From Candidatus Halobonum tyrrellensis G22 (lineage in GTDB: Archaea > Halobacteriota > Halobacteria > Halobacteriales > Haloferacaceae): a DNA stretch of 46,212 bases. The notes beneath the pieces were generated by a model. The model saw only the letters and a list, made by a program, of their open reading frames with translations. It was not told the DNA's origin and did not search any database. The translations under genes and the position numbers were made by a program. The stretch spans positions 1 to 46,212 of the forward strand of contig NZ_ASGZ01000024.1 of NCBI RefSeq assembly GCF_000495475.1. The letters run 5' to 3'. Shown one piece after another: positions 14,777-22,795 of this stretch (position 1 is its first letter; every line of letters begins with the position of its first letter).

Positions 14777-17002
14777 TCACGAACGTGCCGAGTCGCCTTC
14801 TGTCTCACTCCCGCGCTCGCTCCCCTCGTCGCCCGCCCCATCGCCGCTCGTCCCGTCGGATCCGGGCTCGTCGGAGTCGGACTCGGACTCGTCCGCCTCG
14901 CCGGCGGTCCGTCCGGTCGCCGCAACCGCGACCGTCGACCCGTCGGTCCGGACGAGCGGGTCCGCGACCGCGGCGTGGAGGTACGCCGTCCCGCGGCGGA
15001 CGCCGTCGTCGGGGTCGGCGACCGCCTCGACGGCGGCGGCGGCTGTCGAGACGACGACGGGGTCGCCGGCGTCGACGCCGCGGTCGGCGGCGTCCGCCGG
15101 GTGGAGACGGAGCGTCCGGTCGGCCCCGGTCTCGCCGTGGAAGCCGCTCGTCCGCCCGCCCGTCACCAGCCGGAGGCGGCCGGCGCTGTCGCCGTCCGCG
15201 CTCGACTCGGAGTCGGCCGACCCGGACGCGGCGCCGGAGTCGGGGGCGCCCGGGTCGAACGCGGGGGTCGGCTGAACCGACCCGAAGGCGGCGCGGCCGT
15301 CGGCCGTCTCGAACGACTCGCGGTAGAGCGTCCCGCCCTCCGAGTCGAACGGCCACCGACGCCCGCCCGCGTCGAGGCCGTCGTACCCGACGCCCGCGTG
15401 GGTCGGCGCGACCCGCGCCAACTCGTCGAACACCGCCCCCGGGGACGCGTAGTCGAAGAGGTTCTCGCCCGCCTCGCACAGTAGCCGTCCCAAGTCGCGA
15501 AGCACCGCGAAGTCCGGCCGGGCGTCGCCGGGCGGGTCCGCGGTCGGCCGGAGCCGCTGGACCCGGCGTTCGAGGTTGGTGACGGTGCCCGCCTTCTCGA
15601 CGCCCGCCGCGGCGGGCAGCACCACGTCGGCGTGCCGCGTCGTCTCGGTGTCGACCACGTCGACGACGACCAGCGTGTCGAGCGCGTCCAGCCGGCGGCG
15701 GAGCCACGCGTCGTCCCGCTTCGACACCGCGGGGTTCTCCCCGACGACGAGCGCCCCCCGGACCCCGTCGCCGAACGCCGCGAGCAGGTCGTCGGCCGGC
15801 AGCCCCGGCTCCGCCGGCGGGTCGACCCCCCACTCGGCGGCGACCCGGGCGCGGGCGTCCGGGTCCGTGACCCGCCCGTGGCCGGGGAGCCTGTCGGGGA
15901 CGCAGCCCGCGTCGGTCGCCCCCTGTTCGTTGACCAGCCCGCGGAGCACGTACAGCCCGGTGCCCGGGCGACCGACGTTGCCCGTCAGCAACAGCAGGTT
16001 CACGAGCGCGTCGGCCGCGCTCGCGTCGCCCTCGCCGCCGGCGCCCTCGACGCCGGTGCCGACCATCGCCGCCACGCGGTCGGCGTCGGCGACGGCTCCG
16101 ACGACCCGGTCGAGCGCCTCGGGGTCGACCCCAGCCCGCGCCGTCCCCGCCCCGCGGTCGAGCTCCGCGAGGTCGGCCTCGAACCCGTCGTAGCCGGTGG
16201 TCCGCCCGTCGACGAACGCGCCGTCGACGCCGCCCGCCTCGGCGACGCCCGCGCTCAACAGGTCGAACACGAGCGCGTCCGTGTCGGGTCGGGGGGCGAG
16301 GTGGACGTCCGCGAGCCGCGTCGTCGCGTTGCCCACGGGGTCGACGTGGACCAGCGTCGCGCCGTCGTTGACCGCGGGCCGGACGAAGCTGTCGAACGCG
16401 ACCGGCTGGCGCTCGGCGGGGTTCGCGCCCGCGACGAGTATCACGTCGGTTTCGTCGAGTTCGTCCAGCCCGTTCGTCGTCGCCGGCCGGCCCAACCGCT
16501 CGGAGAGCGCGCGCGTCGTCCCGTCGTGACACAGCCGCGCGCGGTTGTCGACGTTGTTCGTCCCGAGCGTCCGCGCGAGTTTCCCGAGCAGGTAGTTCTC
16601 CTCGGTGGTGCAGTGGGGCGCGCCGAGGAACGCGAGCGCGTCCGGTCCCGCCGCCTCGACGACGCCGCCGAACCCGTCGGCGACCCGCTCGTACGCCTCC
16701 GCCCACGCGACGGGCACCAGGTCGCCGTCGCGGCGGACCCGCGGCCGGGTGAGCCGCTCGCCGTCGTCGAACGCGTCGAACGCGCCGACCCCCTTCCCGC
16801 AGAGCCGGCCGTTCGGGTTCGACGGGCCGGCGACGCCGCGGGCGCGCTCCCGGTCTTCGCCGGGTTCGAGCCGACAGCCGACCCCGCACAGCGGACAGAC
16901 GGTCCCTCGGGCGTCCGGGTCCGCACCGCGCTCGGGGGTCGACCCCGACGCCGCCGACGCCGGGTCCGGGTCCGAGTCGGGGGCCGACGCGTGGTCGCTC
17001 AC
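14777..17002 (-). CDS. Second formate dehydrogenase alpha-like molybdopterin oxidoreductase
   Basis: Protein of 741 residues, DMSO-reductase superfamily. VCPLCGVGCRLEPGED and GRLCGKGVGAF give the N-terminal [4Fe-4S] ligands Cys36, Cys39, Cys43 and Cys68. RARLCHDGTTRALSERLG carries the Mo-ligating Cys158-His159 pair that marks FDH-type enzymes (cysteine in place of selenocysteine). TGNVGRPGTGLYVLRG followed by VNEQGATDAGCVPD matches FdhF. The C-terminal molybdopterin-binding domain is present (TGGRTSGFHGETGADR) with a disordered acidic tail. It is only moderately similar to the FdhF encoded at 17755-20118 and differs in the ThrGlyArg-x-x-x-x-His motif, so a distinct substrate is possible (formate, or nitrate-like). 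The GTG at 17002 is 7 nt after the DUF1641 stop. Confidence 0.8.
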   Translation of the reverse strand: MSDHASAPDSDPDPASAASGSTPERGADPDARGTVCPLCGVGCRLEPGEDRERARGVAGPSNPNGRLCGKGVGAFDAFDDGERLTRPRVRRDGDLVPVAWAEAYERVADGFGGVVEAAGPDALAFLGAPHCTTEENYLLGKLARTLGTNNVDNRARLCHDGTTRALSERLGRPATTNGLDELDETDVILVAGANPAERQPVAFDSFVRPAVNDGATLVHVDPVGNATTRLADVHLAPRPDTDALVFDLLSAGVAEAGGVDGAFVDGRTTGYDGFEADLAELDRGAGTARAGVDPEALDRVVGAVADADRVAAMVGTGVEGAGGEGDASAADALVNLLLLTGNVGRPGTGLYVLRGLVNEQGATDAGCVPDRLPGHGRVTDPDARARVAAEWGVDPPAEPGLPADDLLAAFGDGVRGALVVGENPAVSKRDDAWLRRRLDALDTLVVVDVVDTETTRHADVVLPAAAGVEKAGTVTNLERRVQRLRPTADPPGDARPDFAVLRDLGRLLCEAGENLFDYASPGAVFDELARVAPTHAGVGYDGLDAGGRRWPFDSEGGTLYRESFETADGRAAFGSVQPTPAFDPGAPDSGAASGSADSESSADGDSAGRLRLVTGGRTSGFHGETGADRTLRLHPADAADRGVDAGDPVVVSTAAAAVEAVADPDDGVRRGTAYLHAAVADPLVRTDGSTVAVAATGRTAGEADESESDSDEPGSDGTSGDGAGDEGSERGSETEGDSARS

Positions 17003-17009
17003 GGCGACG

Positions 17010-17753
17010 CTACCGCTCTCGCACCCGCCGCCCCTGTGCTTTCAGCAGCGAGATCAGGTACGCCAGCCCCGCGCGGGCGTCCCGGCTGGTGAGTTGGCCC
17101 ACGATCCCGAGGAGGCTCGTCGGTCCCGACCGCGCCTCGCGGTGGGCGTCGCCGATCGCCGAGAGGAACGTGTCCATCCCCTCGGCCGTGTCCTCGTCGA
17201 TGTCGACGACCGACACCGCCTTCGCGATCTCGACCAGGTCGTCGAGCCGGCCCTCCCGCTGGAGGTCGAGTACGGCGTCGAGCGCGTCGACCAGTTCGGA
17301 GCCGTTGGCTTCGAGCATCGTCGCCAACTCCTCCACCTCCGCCGGCGAGAGCGACTCCGAGAACGCCGCCGCGAGCCGCACGAGGTCGTCGAGTTGCCCC
17401 TCCCGCTGGAGGTCGAGCACCACGTCGAGCGTCTCGGTGAGGTCGTCGGCGTTGTCGCCGACCGACGCCGCGAGGTCGCCCACCTCGGCCGTCGATATCC
17501 CGTCGACCGCGTCGAGCAGCGCCCCGGTCGACTCCGTGACGTGGTCGATGTCCTCCTCGTCGGCGCTGGCGACGACGAGTATCGCGGTCGTAAGCACGTC
17601 CTCCAACTCGTCGGTGTTCTCGACGGCGGCCGCGAGTCGGTCGCCGTGACGGTCGAGCGCCTCCCGGAGTTCGACCTCGTTGTCGGGGTCGGGCGTCCGC
17701 TTGCGCGCGCCGTTGGTCGCCGCCTCGGGGTACGACTCCTGTGGTTTCGCCAT
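17010..17753 (-). CDS. DUF1641 protein, FDH-associated
   Basis: Acidic helical protein of 247 residues with no cysteine cluster or membrane helix. DUF1641 proteins (YrhD in Bacillus) are encoded beside FdhA; their role is not known. Here the region contains an internal duplication, LDVVLDLQREGQLDDLV (109-125) and LDAVLDLQREGRLDDLV (158-174), suggesting two tandem helical repeats. The C-terminus has SLLGIVGQLTSRDARAGLAY, the most conserved DUF1641 segment. It starts 1 nt beyond the fdhF stop (17755-17757) and ends 7 nt before the second paralogue, so it is firmly inside the operon. A structural or assembly role for one of the FDH enzymes is an inference. Confidence 0.85.
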   Translation of the reverse strand: MAKPQESYPEAATNGARKRTPDPDNEVELREALDRHGDRLAAAVENTDELEDVLTTAILVVASADEEDIDHVTESTGALLDAVDGISTAEVGDLAASVGDNADDLTETLDVVLDLQREGQLDDLVRLAAAFSESLSPAEVEELATMLEANGSELVDALDAVLDLQREGRLDDLVEIAKAVSVVDIDEDTAEGMDTFLSAIGDAHREARSGPTSLLGIVGQLTSRDARAGLAYLISLLKAQGRRVRER

Positions 17754-17754
17754 C

Positions 17755-20118
17755 TCAGTCGTCCCCCGTGCCCGCCTCTCGCGTCGCGGTCGACAGCGCG
17801 TCGGTGTCGCCGTCGTCCCCGTCGTCGACCCGGCGGATCCGGACGGCGGACACCTTGAACTCGGGCGTCGCCGCCTCGGGGTCGAGATGTTCCTCGTCGG
17901 TCAGTTGGTTGACCGCGCTCTCGGCGAAGTGGATCGGGACGAACAGGTTGTCGGGGGCGACCCGGTCGGTGACCTGCGCGGGCACCGTTATCTCGCCGCG
18001 GCGCGACTCGATCTCGACCCGGTCGCCCGCGCGGATGCCGTACTCCTCGGCGGTCTCCGGGTGGATCTCCACGAAGTCGCTCGGCGTGTACTCCATGATC
18101 CCCTCCTCGCGGTGGGTCATCGTGCCCGTGTGGTACTGGTAGAGGACGCGCCCGGTCGTCAGCGAGAACGGGTACTCGTCGTCGGGCGTCTCCGCGGGTT
18201 CGCTGAAGCCGACCGCCTGGAGGTGGGCCTTCCCGTCGTCGGTGTCGAACTCGTCCTCGTAGAGGCGTTCGGTCCCGGGGTGGTCCTCGTCCCAGCAGGG
18301 CCACTGGAGACCGCCCTCCTCCTCGATCCGGTCGTGGGTGACGCCGCCGTAGATTGGCGTCAGCGAGTTGACCTCCTCCATGATCTCCGCGGTCGAGTCG
18401 TACTCCCACTCGCGGCCCATCCGGCCCGCGAGGTCCTGGAGGATCTTCCAGTCGGGGCGGGAGTCGCCCTTCGGCTCCATCACCTGCTTGACCATCTGGA
18501 CCCGGCGGTCGGTGTTGGTGAACGTGCCCGTCTTCTCGACGAACGAACACGCGGGCAACACCACGTCGGCGTACTCCGCGGTCTCGTTGACGAACAGGTC
18601 CTGGACCACGAGGAAGTCGAGGTCTTCGAGCACCTCGCCCGCGTGGTTGACCCCGGGCTCCGAGAGCGCGGCGTTCTCGCCGATGATGTACATCCCACGC
18701 ACGTCGTCGTTGAGGAACATCTGCGTGGTGTAGTAGCCGTACTCCGGCGAGATGTCGCAGTTCCACGCCTTCTCGAACTTGGCGCGGACCTCGTCTTTGC
18801 CGATGTCCTGATACCCCGGGAAGTTGTCGGGGAGCGGTCCCATGTCGCCGCCGCCGCCCTGGACGTTGTTCTGTCCGCGGAACGGGGAGACGCCGGCGCC
18901 GGGTTTGCCGAGGTTGCCCGTCACCGCCGCGAGGTTCGCCATCGCCATCACGTTCTCCGTCCCGTGGGAGTGTTCGGTCAGCCCGAGCGTCCACCCGAAC
19001 ACGCAGGTGTCCGCCGCGGCGATCGTCTCGGCCGCCGACGCGATCTCCTCGGGCGGGACGCCCGTGATCTCCTCGACCCGTTCGGGCGTGAACTCCTGGA
19101 CGGCCTGCTTGACCGCCTCGCGGCCGGCGTCGCGGTCCTCGGTCCGCTGGTCGCGGTCGTCGGCGGAGTCGTGTTCGGGCTCCTCCTCGGGTTCGAACCC
19201 GGTCGTGCGCTCCTCGAGGAACTCCTCGTCCTGGAGGTCGTTGTTGACGATGTAGCGGGTGATCCCGTTGATCCACACCGCGTCGTACCCCGGCTTGACC
19301 CGGCTGTACTGGGTGGCGTGCTCCGCGATCTGCACCTCGCGGGGGTCGAAGACGAGGAGATCCGCGCCGTCGCGGACGTTCTGTTTGATCCGCGTGCCGA
19401 TGACGGGGTGCGCCTCGGTGGTGTTCGACCCCGTGATCAGGTAGCAGTCCGTCTCCTCGATGTCGCCCATCGACACCGACGCGGCGCCGTAGCCGAACGT
19501 CTTGGCCAGCCCCGCGACCGTCGAGGAGTGACACAGCCGGTTGCAGTTGTCGACGCTGTTGGTGCCGAGCACCTGCCGGGCGAACTTGCCCATCAGGTAG
19601 TTCTCCTCGTTGGTCGCCTTCGAGGAGGCGATCACCGACAGCGCCTCGCCGCCGTGTTCCTCCTTGATCCCGCCGAGCCCCGCCGCGACCCGCGAGAGCG
19701 CCTCGTCCCACGTCGCGGTGCGGAACTCGCCGTCGTCGTCGCGCACCAGCGGCGACGTCAGCCGGTCGTCGGAGTTGACGAAGCCGTAGCTGAACTTCCC
19801 CTTGACGCACGTCGAGATGCCGTTGACGGGGGCGTCCTCCTCGTCGGCGGGCCGCGCCGCCAACACCTCCTCGCCGTCGGAGTAGAGGTCGAACCGGCAG
19901 CCGACCGCACAGTAGCCGCAGGTGGTGTCCTCGACGGTCAGGTCGTCCAGCCGCTTGTCGCCGATGGTCGTGGCGACGTCGAACAGTTTCCCCTCCGACA
20001 TCGTGCCCGCGGCGACGCCCTCGGCGACGTGTTCGGCGTTCTCCATCGCCTGCTTCTTCGCGCGCTGCATGTAGCCCGCGACGCCGTCCTTCTCCTCGCC
20101 GTCGTCGCGTCCGCTCAC
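17755..20118 (-). CDS. fdhF: Formate dehydrogenase catalytic subunit FdhF
   Basis: Protein of 787 residues. TTCGYCAVGCRFDLYSDG and ISTCVKGKFSY supply the [4Fe-4S] ligands Cys67, Cys70, Cys74 and Cys104. NRLCHSSTVAGLAKTFG carries Cys196-His197 (Cys form of the Sec-His pair of E. coli FdhH). GTKM-type signatures include KPGAGVSPFRGQNNVQGGGG and, in the C-terminal domain, TGRVLYQYHTGTMTHR. In Bacillus-type FDH the ferredoxin domains are fused to the N-terminus; here they are the separate upstream protein, and the GTG start at 20118 overlaps that gene's stop by 4 nt. The first 60 residues form a short helical extension. Formate oxidation to CO2, with electrons passed to the HoxU-like subunit, is the likely reaction. 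Confidence 0.92.
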   Translation of the reverse strand: MSGRDDGEEKDGVAGYMQRAKKQAMENAEHVAEGVAAGTMSEGKLFDVATTIGDKRLDDLTVEDTTCGYCAVGCRFDLYSDGEEVLAARPADEEDAPVNGISTCVKGKFSYGFVNSDDRLTSPLVRDDDGEFRTATWDEALSRVAAGLGGIKEEHGGEALSVIASSKATNEENYLMGKFARQVLGTNSVDNCNRLCHSSTVAGLAKTFGYGAASVSMGDIEETDCYLITGSNTTEAHPVIGTRIKQNVRDGADLLVFDPREVQIAEHATQYSRVKPGYDAVWINGITRYIVNNDLQDEEFLEERTTGFEPEEEPEHDSADDRDQRTEDRDAGREAVKQAVQEFTPERVEEITGVPPEEIASAAETIAAADTCVFGWTLGLTEHSHGTENVMAMANLAAVTGNLGKPGAGVSPFRGQNNVQGGGGDMGPLPDNFPGYQDIGKDEVRAKFEKAWNCDISPEYGYYTTQMFLNDDVRGMYIIGENAALSEPGVNHAGEVLEDLDFLVVQDLFVNETAEYADVVLPACSFVEKTGTFTNTDRRVQMVKQVMEPKGDSRPDWKILQDLAGRMGREWEYDSTAEIMEEVNSLTPIYGGVTHDRIEEEGGLQWPCWDEDHPGTERLYEDEFDTDDGKAHLQAVGFSEPAETPDDEYPFSLTTGRVLYQYHTGTMTHREEGIMEYTPSDFVEIHPETAEEYGIRAGDRVEIESRRGEITVPAQVTDRVAPDNLFVPIHFAESAVNQLTDEEHLDPEAATPEFKVSAVRIRRVDDGDDGDTDALSTATREAGTGDD

Positions 20119-21098
20119 GGCCAGTCCCTCCGTTCGTCGTCCCAGACCTCCGACGCCGGGTCGACGACGTCCGGCCCGTCACTCTCCGGTGGTGCCTCCT
20201 CCGATTCGAGCGTCCGCTGGTCTCGTTTCTGGGGTGTCATCTGGTTGTCCGAGCGCCCGACGGTGCCGGAACTCCCGGTACTGTCGGTGTTCTCGTACGT
20301 CTTGCCGATGCTGTTCTTCTGGTTGAATCCGGGGATCGGGATCGTCGTCGCGTTCTCGATCCCCTTCTCAACGAGCGATCCCGTGGGACAGACCGTCACG
20401 CAGTGGCCACACGAGACGCACGTCGAGTCCTCCATCGTCTCCGCGCCGTTCTGGAAGCCGATCCGGGTGTCGTTGCCGGTGCCCTCCATCCGCAGGACGC
20501 CCTCGACTTGCACGTCGTTACACGCCTCGACACAGCGGTTACAGAGGATGCACTTGTTGCGGTCGATCTGGATGAACGACGAGGAGTCGTCGAGCGGTTC
20601 GTACTGGTCGCGGTCGTCGAGCACGCCGTACCGCGGCTCCTCGACGCCCTGGTCGATCGACGCGTCCTGAAGCTCACACCGGCCGTTCTTCCCGCAGGTC
20701 GTACACCGGAGGTTGTGGTCCGAGAGGACCAGATCGAGGTTGACGTCGCGCGCCTCGGCCGCCTCGCCCGCGTCGGTGTCGACCACCGCGCCGTCCTCGG
20801 CGGGGAAGCTACACGCCGGCACCACCCCGTCGGACTCCGTCTCGACCATGCAGGTCCGGCACTCGCTCCGCGGCCCGATATCCTGCCGGCCGTAGTGACA
20901 CAGCGCGGGCACGTAGCCGTCCGTCTCGACGGCGTCGACCGCGTCCAGCAGCGTCGACCCCGCGGGCACGGTCACGTCGGTGCCGTCGACGGTGACCGTC
21001 GCCGCCTCGTCGCTCCCAACATCCGGGTCGGTCGCGGTTCCCGGTGCGATCCCCTCCGTCAGCGGTGGAACGTCCACCTCACTTCTGTCTGAACTCAT
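20115..21098 (-). CDS. HoxU/NuoG-N-like iron-sulfur electron-transfer subunit
   Basis: Protein of 327 residues that carries iron-sulfur clusters in the order of the N-terminus of FdhA or HoxU. A plant-type [2Fe-2S] domain has Cys67, Cys80, Cys83 and Cys96. A His-Cys3 [4Fe-4S] site is HNLRCTTCGKNGRCELQ (His128, Cys132, Cys135, Cys141). Two ferredoxin-type [4Fe-4S] sites are CILCNRCVEACND (183-195) and CVSCGHCVTVCPTG (227-240). It ends in about 80 residues of disordered acidic sequence. It most likely wires FdhF to the NuoF-like subunit, and this cluster content is the part usually fused to FdhA in bacteria. The ATG at 21098 overlaps the upstream stop (ATGA). Confidence 0.88.
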   Translation of the reverse strand: MSSDRSEVDVPPLTEGIAPGTATDPDVGSDEAATVTVDGTDVTVPAGSTLLDAVDAVETDGYVPALCHYGRQDIGPRSECRTCMVETESDGVVPACSFPAEDGAVVDTDAGEAAEARDVNLDLVLSDHNLRCTTCGKNGRCELQDASIDQGVEEPRYGVLDDRDQYEPLDDSSSFIQIDRNKCILCNRCVEACNDVQVEGVLRMEGTGNDTRIGFQNGAETMEDSTCVSCGHCVTVCPTGSLVEKGIENATTIPIPGFNQKNSIGKTYENTDSTGSSGTVGRSDNQMTPQKRDQRTLESEEAPPESDGPDVVDPASEVWDDERRDWP

Positions 21099-22612
21099 GT
21101 TGATGTCGTCACCTCCGGCGCCTCGCGCGCGTCGAAGCAGTTCCCCGCCGGACACTGCCCGTCGGCGTGCGCCTCGAACTCCAACGCGAACTCGGTCGTC
21201 GCCGTCCGCGCGGGCCGCCCCGCGTTGACGCCGAACTCGCAGATGCTCGACCGCTCCATCACGCCCACCAACTCCGCAACCCCCTCGGGGTCGTACTCCC
21301 CGTCGTAGACGTCACGCAGCAGGTTCGCCAGTTGGGTCGACCCCTCGCGGCACGGCACGCACCGGCCGCAGTTCTCCTCGGCGGCGTACCGCGTCCGCCG
21401 GCCGACGAACTCGACGAGACAGCGCCCCTCCGAGAGCACCTCGACGACGCCCTCGGTGCCGAGACCGGCGTCCGCGAGCGCGTCGGGTCCCGCCGCGACG
21501 CCGAGGTCGGCCGTCAGGCCGCCGAACCGGCCGCCCACGCAGGCCGCCTTGAGCGTGCCGTCGACGTCGACGGCGTCGACCGCCGCCGACAGCGACGCGG
21601 TCTCGGGGAGTTCGACCGTCGCGGGCGTCTCGACGTCGCCCCGCACGGTCACCAGCCGGGTGTCGCCGCCCTCGTCGCCGTCGTCACCTCGAAGCCCGAC
21701 CGCGAGGTGCGCGAGCGTCCGCGGCGTGTGCACCAGCGTCGGCCGGCCGTCGAGGCCGACCCGCTCGGGACCCGGCGGGCGGAGCCGCGCCTCCAGCCGG
21801 TGGTTCCCCTCGATGGCTTCGAGCGCCATCGTCGGCTCGCCCGCCCGGTACTCGGGGGGGCCGGTCACGACCTCGACCGGAACCACCGGGTCGGGGTGGG
21901 CCTCGACGGCCTCGCGGGCGGTCTCGACCGCCCGCGCGTCGTCGCTCGACGCGTAGACGACCACCTCGGTCGCGCCGACGGCGTCCGCGAGCGTCGTCGC
22001 GCCGTCGAGCACCTCCAGGGGCGCGCTCGCGAGCAACAGCGCGTCGGCGGGGCTGCCGTGGGCGTTCACGACCACCGCGGCGTCGCCGTCGGCGTCGCGA
22101 GCGGTCGCCCACGACTCGCCGACGGGGTCGTCGTGACACGCGTCGCCCCAGCCGCGGCCGCGGAGGTCCGCGCCGGCGTCGAACACGTCGGCGGCGTCGT
22201 GGTCGGCGAACCCGCCCGCCGCCTCGTGGTCGTCGGCGCTCGTCGGCCGGCGCCACCCGCACGCGCCCAACACGTCGCGCCGGCCCGCGCTCAACCCCGG
22301 CAGGTCGACCGCCGGGAGCCGGGTCGCGTCCGGGTCGTGGTCGACCACCGCGTCCGGGTCGCCCGCGGTCACGTCGTCGGCCTCCTCCGCGGCGGCGACG
22401 ACCCCCTCCAACCGGTCGACCGAACACCGCGCGTGGAACGCGGTCCGGCCGCCGCGGGTCACCGCGACCAGCGGTTCGAGCGCCGTCACGCCCGTCGATC
22501 CGACCGGGACCACCCGCGCGTCGGTCCTTTTGACCGCCTCCGGGGGGTCCGCCTCCGAACCGGCCGCGGCGACCCGTACCACCGTCCGCTCACTCGATTC
22601 GATGGAGTTCAT
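21095..22612 (-). CDS. NuoF/FdsB-like subunit with degenerate flavin/NADH motifs
   Basis: Protein of 505 residues. Residues 1-75 (VPVGSTGVTALEPLVAVT) match the domain in front of NuoF in FdsB/HoxF. The middle keeps the NuoF framework (DLRGRG at 149-154, VVVNAHG at 180-186, EYRAGEPTMALEAIEG at 254-269, GLDGRPTLVHTPRTLAHL). However, the usual GRGGxGFP, NxDEGDPG and YxCGEETAL motifs for FMN and NADH are lost. The C-terminal [4Fe-4S] site is intact: ENCGRCVPCREGS (Cys415, Cys418, Cys421) and SSICEFG (Cys458). No NuoE-like gene is present. It is first in the FDH operon. The ATG at 22612 is preferred because the TATA box at 22646-22653 then gives a leader of about 10 nt; an ATG at 22630 is possible. 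Confidence 0.85.
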   Translation of the reverse strand: MNSIESSERTVVRVAAAGSEADPPEAVKRTDARVVPVGSTGVTALEPLVAVTRGGRTAFHARCSVDRLEGVVAAAEEADDVTAGDPDAVVDHDPDATRLPAVDLPGLSAGRRDVLGACGWRRPTSADDHEAAGGFADHDAADVFDAGADLRGRGWGDACHDDPVGESWATARDADGDAAVVVNAHGSPADALLLASAPLEVLDGATTLADAVGATEVVVYASSDDARAVETAREAVEAHPDPVVPVEVVTGPPEYRAGEPTMALEAIEGNHRLEARLRPPGPERVGLDGRPTLVHTPRTLAHLAVGLRGDDGDEGGDTRLVTVRGDVETPATVELPETASLSAAVDAVDVDGTLKAACVGGRFGGLTADLGVAAGPDALADAGLGTEGVVEVLSEGRCLVEFVGRRTRYAAEENCGRCVPCREGSTQLANLLRDVYDGEYDPEGVAELVGVMERSSICEFGVNAGRPARTATTEFALEFEAHADGQCPAGNCFDAREAPEVTTST

Positions 22613-22637
22613 CTTGTCCGTCCTAAACATACACCGT

Positions 22638-22649
22638 TATTCATGAATA
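22638..22649. promoter_or_regulatory. 12-bp palindrome overlapping the FDH operon TATA box
   Basis: TATTCATGAATA is a perfect palindrome that partly overlaps and continues downstream of the AATATAAA box (22646-22653). A repressor bound here would block TBP or RNA polymerase. A second inverted repeat TTTCC/GGAAA lies at 22731-22744 nearer the transporter. Confidence 0.5.
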
Positions 22650-22653
22650 TAAA
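22646..22653 (-). promoter_or_regulatory. TATA box of the formate dehydrogenase operon
   Basis: The minus strand reads TTTATATT, the best TATA match in the window, with transcription expected to start near 22622, about 10 nt before the ATG at 22612. Confidence 0.65.
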
Positions 22654-22764
22654 TCGGGGGGATGCGATCGTGGATATGATCTTGCACCCACACCAATCTA
22701 TGTTTCGGCCGGTCGAAGATATATTAGTGTTTTCCTCCCGGAAACTTGCGAGGCTACCCGAGGC

Positions 22765-22772
22765 GTTAATCC
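22765..22772 (+). promoter_or_regulatory. TATA-like box of the OFA transporter gene
   Basis: GTTAATCC is centred about 27 nt upstream of the ATG at 22796. The divergent FDH and transporter starts share a 183-bp control region that is visibly AT-richer than the genes. Confidence 0.5.
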
Positions 22773-22795
22773 ATGATGATCGTACATGATAGGCT

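Noticed and set aside
13984-22612. A NuoE-like 24-kDa [2Fe-2S] subunit as expected in NAD-linked FDH complexes
   Set aside because: No such gene lies between or beside the operon genes. The N-terminal 75 residues of the NuoF-like protein match only the FdsB leader domain and lack NuoE cysteines.
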